9,902 nucleotides of DNA from an uncultured Eubacteriales bacterium. GTDB taxonomy: Bacteria > Bacillota > Clostridia > UMGS1883. Positions 6,698 to 9,902 of this stretch are shown here, piece by piece. A program made the translations under genes and the position numbers. Position 1 is the stretch's first letter, and each line of letters begins with the position of its first letter. Location of the stretch: NCBI GenBank assembly GCA_905195005.1, contig CAJJUC010000091.1, positions 1 through 9,902 on the forward strand. Direction: 5' to 3'. The notes under the pieces were generated by a model. It was not told the DNA's origin. It saw only the letters and a list, made by a program, of their open reading frames with translations, and made no database searches.

Positions 6698-7534
6698 TCA
6701 GTCCGCAAGCTGTGCCGCGCGAACAGTATTTTTCATAAGCATCGCAATCGTCATCGGACCGACGCCGCCGGGCACGGGCGTTATTGCGGAGGCTTTTTTA
6801 CTCACCTCGTCAAAATCAACATCGCCGCAGAGCTTGCCGTCAACCCTGTTCATGCCGACGTCGATTACAACCGCGCCGTTCTTCACCATGTCGGCGGTAA
6901 TAAAGCGCGGCTTTCCGACTGCCGCAACAAGTATGTCGGCACGGCGGCATACCTCGGCAAGATTTTTTGTGCGGCTGTGGCAGATCGTCACAGTGCCGTT
7001 TTCGTGCAGAAGAAGCATTGCCTGCGGCTTGCCGACAATGTTGCTGCGACCGACAACAACACATTCCTTTCCGCTTACTTCAATCCCCGTCAGATGAATC
7101 AGCTCCATAACGCCGGCAGGCGTGCAGGGAAGAAAATCGTAATCACCGATCATTATTTTGCCCACATTGACGGGATGAAATGCGTCAACATCCTTGCGGT
7201 GGTCAATTTTAAGCAGCACCTTTTCGCTGTCAATTCCTTTCGGCAGCGGAAGCTGAACCAGAATCCCGTGTATGTCGCTGCGTTTGTTAAGCAAATCAAT
7301 CAGTGAAAGCAGTTCTTCCTCGGTTGTGCTTTCGGGAAGAGCGTGCTCCTCGGAATAGATTCCGCAAGCCTCGCAGGCCTTTTTCTTGTTGTTTACGTAA
7401 ACCCTGCTTGCAGGGTCGTTTCCGACAATTATGACGGCAAGCCCGGGCTTAATGCCTTTTTCCTTTATTTCCTCCGCCAAATCCTCCTTTATTCTTGCCG
7501 ACAGTGCCTTTCCGTCTAAAATCTGTGCCGCCAT
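6698..7534 (-). CDS. folD: Bifunctional methylene-THF dehydrogenase / methenyl-THF cyclohydrolase
   Basis: FolD interconverts 5,10-methylene-THF and 10-formyl-THF in the cytoplasm (NADP-linked dehydrogenase plus cyclohydrolase), feeding thymidylate, purine and methionine synthesis. Signatures are in order: the catalytic Y46/K50 pair in YVNNKKKAC, Q94 in ILVQLPLPKG, D117 in KDVDAFHPVNVG, the nucleotide-binding VVVGRSNIVGKP (about 159-170) and the closing PVPGGVGPMT (253-262). At 278 residues it is the normal family length. I chose the ATG at 7534 (MAAQILDGKAL) because AAAGGAG (7549-7543) lies eight bases upstream; the ATG at 7540 is only two bases from that site. The first 86 bases overlap the end of the upstream radical SAM gene in another phase, so folD translation is probably coupled to it. 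The topoisomerase gene follows 17 nt downstream. Confidence 0.96.
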   Translation of the reverse strand: MAAQILDGKALSARIKEDLAEEIKEKGIKPGLAVIIVGNDPASRVYVNNKKKACEACGIYSEEHALPESTTEEELLSLIDLLNKRSDIHGILVQLPLPKGIDSEKVLLKIDHRKDVDAFHPVNVGKIMIGDYDFLPCTPAGVMELIHLTGIEVSGKECVVVGRSNIVGKPQAMLLLHENGTVTICHSRTKNLAEVCRRADILVAAVGKPRFITADMVKNGAVVIDVGMNRVDGKLCGDVDFDEVSKKASAITPVPGGVGPMTIAMLMKNTVRAAQLAD

Positions 7535-9332
7535 GTTCATTTCTCCTTTCGGGTTTTATTAAGCAGTCGCTGCCGAAGCCGATCAGATCGGTGCGTTTCG
7601 CGCGGATAAGCGCCTCGCGCACAAGCGGTCTGTTTTCAGGCCGTGATGACTGCAAAAGAGCGCGCTGCATTGCCTTTTCATGGCTGCTGCGCGGTACATA
7701 TACCTTTTTCATTGTTCTCGGGTCAATGCCCGTGTAAAACATTGCCGTGGAAAGCGTGCCGGGGGTGGGGTAGAAGTCCTGCACCTGCTCGGGGCGGATA
7801 TTGTGCCGCCTGAGGTACAGTGCAAGCTTTATCGGGTCGTCAAGCGTGCTCCCCGGGTGGCTTGACATAAGGTAGGGAACGAGATACTGTTCTTTTCCTA
7901 TTTCTTTATTTATACTGTAAAACTTATTGCTGAATTTTTCATAAACCTTAACGCCGGGTTTTCCCATATAACGAAGAACGTTATCCGATATGTGCTCGGG
8001 CGCAACCTTAAGCTGCCCGCTGACATGATACCTGCAAAGCTCGCGGAAAAATTCATCGTCCTTGTCGGCAATAAGATAATCGTACCTTATGCCGCTGCGG
8101 ACAAACACCTTTTTAACTCCGCGTATCTGCCTCAGCTTGCGCAAAAGCTCAAGATAATCGCGATGGTCAACCTCGGCGTTTTGGCAGATGCTCGGATAAA
8201 GGCACTGGCGGTCGCGGCAGGCGCCTTTTGTCAGCTGCTTTTGGCAGGCAGGCTTTCTGAAGTTGGCGGTCGGACCCCCGACATCGTGAATATACCCCTT
8301 AAAATCAGGGTCATAAACAAACCTTTCCGCTTCCGCCAAAATTGAAGCATGGCTGCGCGACTGAATTACCCTGCCCTGATGAAAGGTCAGCGCGCAGAAG
8401 GAACAGCTGCCGAAGCAGCCACGCGATGAGGTGATTGAAAATTTAACCTCCTCAAGCGCCGGAATACCGCCGAGCGCGTCGTACGACGGATGCGCGCTGC
8501 GCATGTATCCGAGAGAATACACCCGATCCATTTCCTTTTGAGAAAGCGGCAGTGACTGACGGTTCTGAACAAGATATTTATCGCCGCATTTTTGTGCGAG
8601 AATGTTTCCGCGCACAGCGTCCTGCTCATAATACTGAATCGCGGCTGCGCGCGCATATGCTTCCTTATCTGATGAAACCTCCTCAAAGGAGGGAAGCTCA
8701 ATGGCGTTTTTCGGGCATTTATCGGAAATATAGCAGGTTCCGCGAATGTTTGTTATGTGCCGCGGCGGAAATCCGTCCGCAAGCTTGTCCGCAATTTCGA
8801 CAATCGAGCGTTCTCCCATTCCGAAGGATATTAAATCGGCTTCGGAATCAAAAAGAATGCTTTTCATAACGCTGTCGCTCCAGTAGTCATAATGTGCAAA
8901 TCGGCGCAGACTTGCCTCCGTTCCGCCGATTATGACGGGAATGTCGCCGAAAGCGCGGCGAACAAGCTTGGAGTAAGCGATTGTGCAGCGGTCGGGTCGC
9001 AAACCGCAGCGTCCGCCGGGGGAATATACATCACTGCTGCGTTTCTTTTTCGCAGCCGTGTAGTGATTTACCATTGAATCTATAACTCCGCCCGATATAA
9101 GCACTCCGAGCCGCGGAACGCCGAAGCGCTCCAGCGCCTTAACATCGTTCGGTGCAGGCTGAGCACAGATGCACACCCTGTAGCCCTCGCTTTCAAGTAT
9201 GCGCGATAAAATTGCCATTCCGAACGACGGGTGATCAACGTATGCATCACCCGAAATAAAAAGAAAATCATAGTAATCCCAGCCGAGCCTGTTCATATCT
9301 TTTTTTGAAACGGGCAGAAAATCATATTTCAT
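7449..9332 (-). CDS. YgiQ-family (UPF0313) radical SAM protein
   Basis: A 627-residue radical SAM enzyme of the YgiQ/UPF0313 family, whose reaction is still unknown. The N-terminal third carries the family signatures GDAYVDHPSFG (28-38), DSMVNHYTA (85-93), YSPGGRCGLRPDR (103-115) and GGTEASLRRFAHYDYWSD (136-153), which resemble a cobalamin-binding-like Rossmann region. The SAM core has CxxxCxxC at C306, C310 and C313 (SSRGCFGSCSFC) to hold a 4Fe-4S cluster. Further conserved parts are SGQLKVAPEH (438-447) and QDFYPTPGT (518-526). The C-terminal ~30 residues are basic and glycine-rich (KGTVGKNKGGFGGGNKGKRH); this tail is translated from DNA that also encodes the start of FolD in another frame. 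The ATG at 9332 is set by AAGGAG eight bases upstream, with a near-consensus promoter behind it. It is the first gene of the minus-strand cluster. Confidence 0.93.
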   Translation of the reverse strand: MKYDFLPVSKKDMNRLGWDYYDFLFISGDAYVDHPSFGMAILSRILESEGYRVCICAQPAPNDVKALERFGVPRLGVLISGGVIDSMVNHYTAAKKKRSSDVYSPGGRCGLRPDRCTIAYSKLVRRAFGDIPVIIGGTEASLRRFAHYDYWSDSVMKSILFDSEADLISFGMGERSIVEIADKLADGFPPRHITNIRGTCYISDKCPKNAIELPSFEEVSSDKEAYARAAAIQYYEQDAVRGNILAQKCGDKYLVQNRQSLPLSQKEMDRVYSLGYMRSAHPSYDALGGIPALEEVKFSITSSRGCFGSCSFCALTFHQGRVIQSRSHASILAEAERFVYDPDFKGYIHDVGGPTANFRKPACQKQLTKGACRDRQCLYPSICQNAEVDHRDYLELLRKLRQIRGVKKVFVRSGIRYDYLIADKDDEFFRELCRYHVSGQLKVAPEHISDNVLRYMGKPGVKVYEKFSNKFYSINKEIGKEQYLVPYLMSSHPGSTLDDPIKLALYLRRHNIRPEQVQDFYPTPGTLSTAMFYTGIDPRTMKKVYVPRSSHEKAMQRALLQSSRPENRPLVREALIRAKRTDLIGFGSDCLIKPERRNEHGGTDFRRKGTVGKNKGGFGGGNKGKRH

Positions 9333-9356
9333 GGTTCTAACTCCTTAACAATCGTA

Positions 9357-9385
9357 ATTATAATATATTACAGGTCTTTTTTCAA
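9357..9385 (-). promoter_or_regulatory. Sigma-A promoter of the ygiQ-folD-topoisomerase operon
   Basis: On the minus strand TTGAAA (9385-9380; 5 of 6) is followed after exactly 17 nt by a perfect TATAAT (9362-9357). Transcription should begin at about 9350, leaving a leader of roughly 18 nt that contains the AAGGAG site (9346-9341). No operator is obvious, so constitutive housekeeping expression is likely. Confidence 0.8.
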
Positions 9386-9521
9386 GTAAAAAAATTTTTA
9401 CGACAGATGATGAAATGAAAGAATAACAATAAATTCGACAGTTCCGGGAGGTGAATATAAAATAATTACAAAAGTATTAAATATTATGCGGTCTATCTTG
9501 AAAAAATTACAAATAAATTGC

Positions 9522-9550
9522 TTGCAATCAAATGTAAAATACTGTAAACT
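9522..9550 (+). promoter_or_regulatory. Possible weak promoter for the DUF6514-like gene
   Basis: TTGCAA (9522-9527, 4 of 6) and TAAACT (9545-9550, 4 of 6) are separated by 17 nt. The match is modest and the surrounding DNA is AT-rich, so a chance hit is quite possible. If real, the 10-bp palindrome CTGTTAACAG at 9549-9558 would overlap the -10 and the start point. Confidence 0.3.
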
Positions 9551-9558
9551 GTTAACAG
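9549..9558. promoter_or_regulatory. Perfect 10-bp palindrome, possible operator
   Basis: CTGTTAACAG is a perfect inverted repeat and directly abuts a second palindrome, GGGTACCC (9558-9565), sharing one G. It lies where transcription of the downstream gene would start, the usual place for a repressor site. No regulator family is assigned. Confidence 0.3.
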
Positions 9559-9608
9559 GGTACCCGTGAAAAAAACAACTATGGAAAAGCCGCAAAGTAC
9601 GTGGTATC
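9559..9608 (+). ncRNA. Candidate structured 5' leader before the DUF6514-like gene
   Basis: GGTACCCGT (9559-9567) can pair with ACGTGGTATC (9599-9608) over nine base pairs, including one G-U wobble, with a single bulged T at 9602. The 31-nt loop contains GGAAAAGCC (9583-9591), able to form a small inner hairpin, and the run CGCAAAG (9591-9597). An alternative short stem (CCGTG 9564-9568 with TATGG 9580-9584) would compete with the outer one. The element ends 44 nt before the ribosome-binding site. CAGGG and CGCAAAG recall pieces of c-di-GMP-I aptamers, but the match is too incomplete to name it. Confidence 0.3.
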
Positions 9609-9667
9609 ATTATATTCGTTCGAAAAAAGAGCCAAAAAGGCAAAATAAAAATGGAGGGAAATTTATC

Positions 9668-9902
9668 ATGGCAGAACCCGCATATGTCAGAGAATGTGAA
9701 GCAACAAGCTCCATGGGTGACAGAATAGTGCTGTACTATTTTACCACCGAAAGAAAACCGAGTGAAAATGAATTCGGAAAAACAACTTACGGCGTCGGAA
9801 TTGAAATGTATACTCAGCTTCCCGACAGCAGAACCGTAAAAGAGAAGAAAGTGATCGAAGACGTTTTTATTGACAAGTATGAGGCTGAGCAGTTTATTGA
9901 TT
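9668..9902 (+). CDS. DUF6514-like small cytoplasmic protein (partial, runs off the window)
   Basis: The first 78 codons are visible. The ATG at 9668 follows GGAGGG (9653-9658) with nine bases of spacing, a strong initiation site. The peptide begins MAEPAYVRECEATSSMGDR, continues with a hydrophobic strand IVLYYFTTE, then KTTYGVGIEMYTQLP, KEKKVIEDVFIDKYEAEQF and ID at the edge. A YY-containing strand, a TYGVxIE strand and a VIEDVxxDKYEAEQFI helix start fit the short clostridial DUF6514 proteins of about 90-100 residues, whose role is unknown. There is no signal peptide or membrane helix. It is transcribed away from ygiQ and is preceded by a possibly structured leader. The family call is moderate because the C-terminus is missing; the gene itself is near certain. 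Confidence 0.75.
   Translation, partial: MAEPAYVRECEATSSMGDRIVLYYFTTERKPSENEFGKTTYGVGIEMYTQLPDSRTVKEKKVIEDVFIDKYEAEQFID

Larger units (their letters stand above)
9333..9667. other. Divergent intergenic region between ygiQ and the DUF6514-like gene
   Basis: This 335-bp AT-rich stretch has no credible gene; a minus-strand open frame at 9398-9643 lacks a ribosome-binding site and family resemblance. Toward ygiQ it holds the promoter at 9357-9385. From about 9386 to 9520 it is A/T-rich with nothing I can name. Toward the plus-strand gene it holds a weak possible promoter (TTGCAA 9522-9527, 17 nt, TAAACT 9545-9550), the palindromes at 9549-9565, a stem-loop candidate at 9559-9608 and the ribosome-binding site GGAGGG at 9653-9658. 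Confidence 0.7.

Noticed and set aside
6567..7097. Plus-strand open frame of 176 codons opposite the topoisomerase start and folD
   Set aside because: It spans two well-supported genes on the other strand and lacks family resemblance and an initiation site.
9556..9608. c-di-GMP-I (GEMM) riboswitch assignment
   Set aside because: CAGGG and CGCAAAG fragments are present, but the GCAAACC segment, the A before CGCAAAG and the downstream tetraloop-receptor helix are not, so I keep it only as an unnamed structured leader.
9398..9643. Minus-strand open frame of 81 codons in the intergenic region
   Set aside because: No ribosome-binding site, low-complexity Phe/Ile-rich translation typical of AT-rich DNA, and it would run antisense through the leader of the DUF6514-like gene.

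Overview
The window looks like a chromosomal segment of a clostridial Firmicute (Bacillota, class Clostridia), probably a gut-type lineage. The basis is strong Shine-Dalgarno sites with 8-9 nt spacing before nearly every gene, sigma-A-type promoters, a clostridial-style DnaD/DnaC-like helicase-loader pair, a divergent clostridial GyrB/ParE paralogue, a UPF0313 (YgiQ) radical SAM protein, a DUF6514-like protein, and a BlaR1-type M56 gene followed by a copper-amine-oxidase-stalk protein. No tRNA, rRNA, CRISPR, insertion sequence or phage structural gene is visible.

Layout. (A) 1-2160, plus strand: the last codons of an M56 (BlaR1-like) membrane peptidase, then what looks like its own continuation as a separate reading frame (one membrane anchor plus an ectodomain), then a secreted copper-amine-oxidase N-terminal-domain protein. 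A hairpin with a T-tract at 2184-2226 ends this operon. (B) 9332 down to 2225, minus strand: ygiQ-type radical SAM gene, folD, GyrB/ParE-like topoisomerase subunit, DnaD-domain protein, DnaC/DnaI-type loader ATPase and a small unknown protein. The genes run the same way with short gaps or overlaps. A near-consensus promoter precedes ygiQ and a second, weaker one precedes the dnaD-like gene, so the topoisomerase and primosome parts may be separate transcripts. (C) 9333-9667: intergenic region with the ygiQ promoter and, on the other strand, a palindrome and a structured leader. (D) 9668 to the end, plus strand: start of a DUF6514-like gene, cut by the window edge.

How the genes relate. The minus-strand cluster is mostly chromosome replication and one-carbon metabolism: DnaD-like and DnaI-like proteins should load the replicative helicase, the topoisomerase B subunit handles DNA topology, and FolD supplies methylene- and formyl-THF for thymidylate and purine synthesis. 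The plus-strand operon looks like an envelope sensing or remodelling unit.

Most of the window is ordinary housekeeping DNA. The points that merit a second look are the split M56 gene, where the base that breaks the frame also makes a good ribosome-binding site; the 86-nt out-of-phase overlap between ygiQ and folD; a topoisomerase B-type subunit with no adjacent A-type partner, sitting beside primosome genes; and the structured leader before the DUF6514-like gene. I see no convincing new defence or mobile system.
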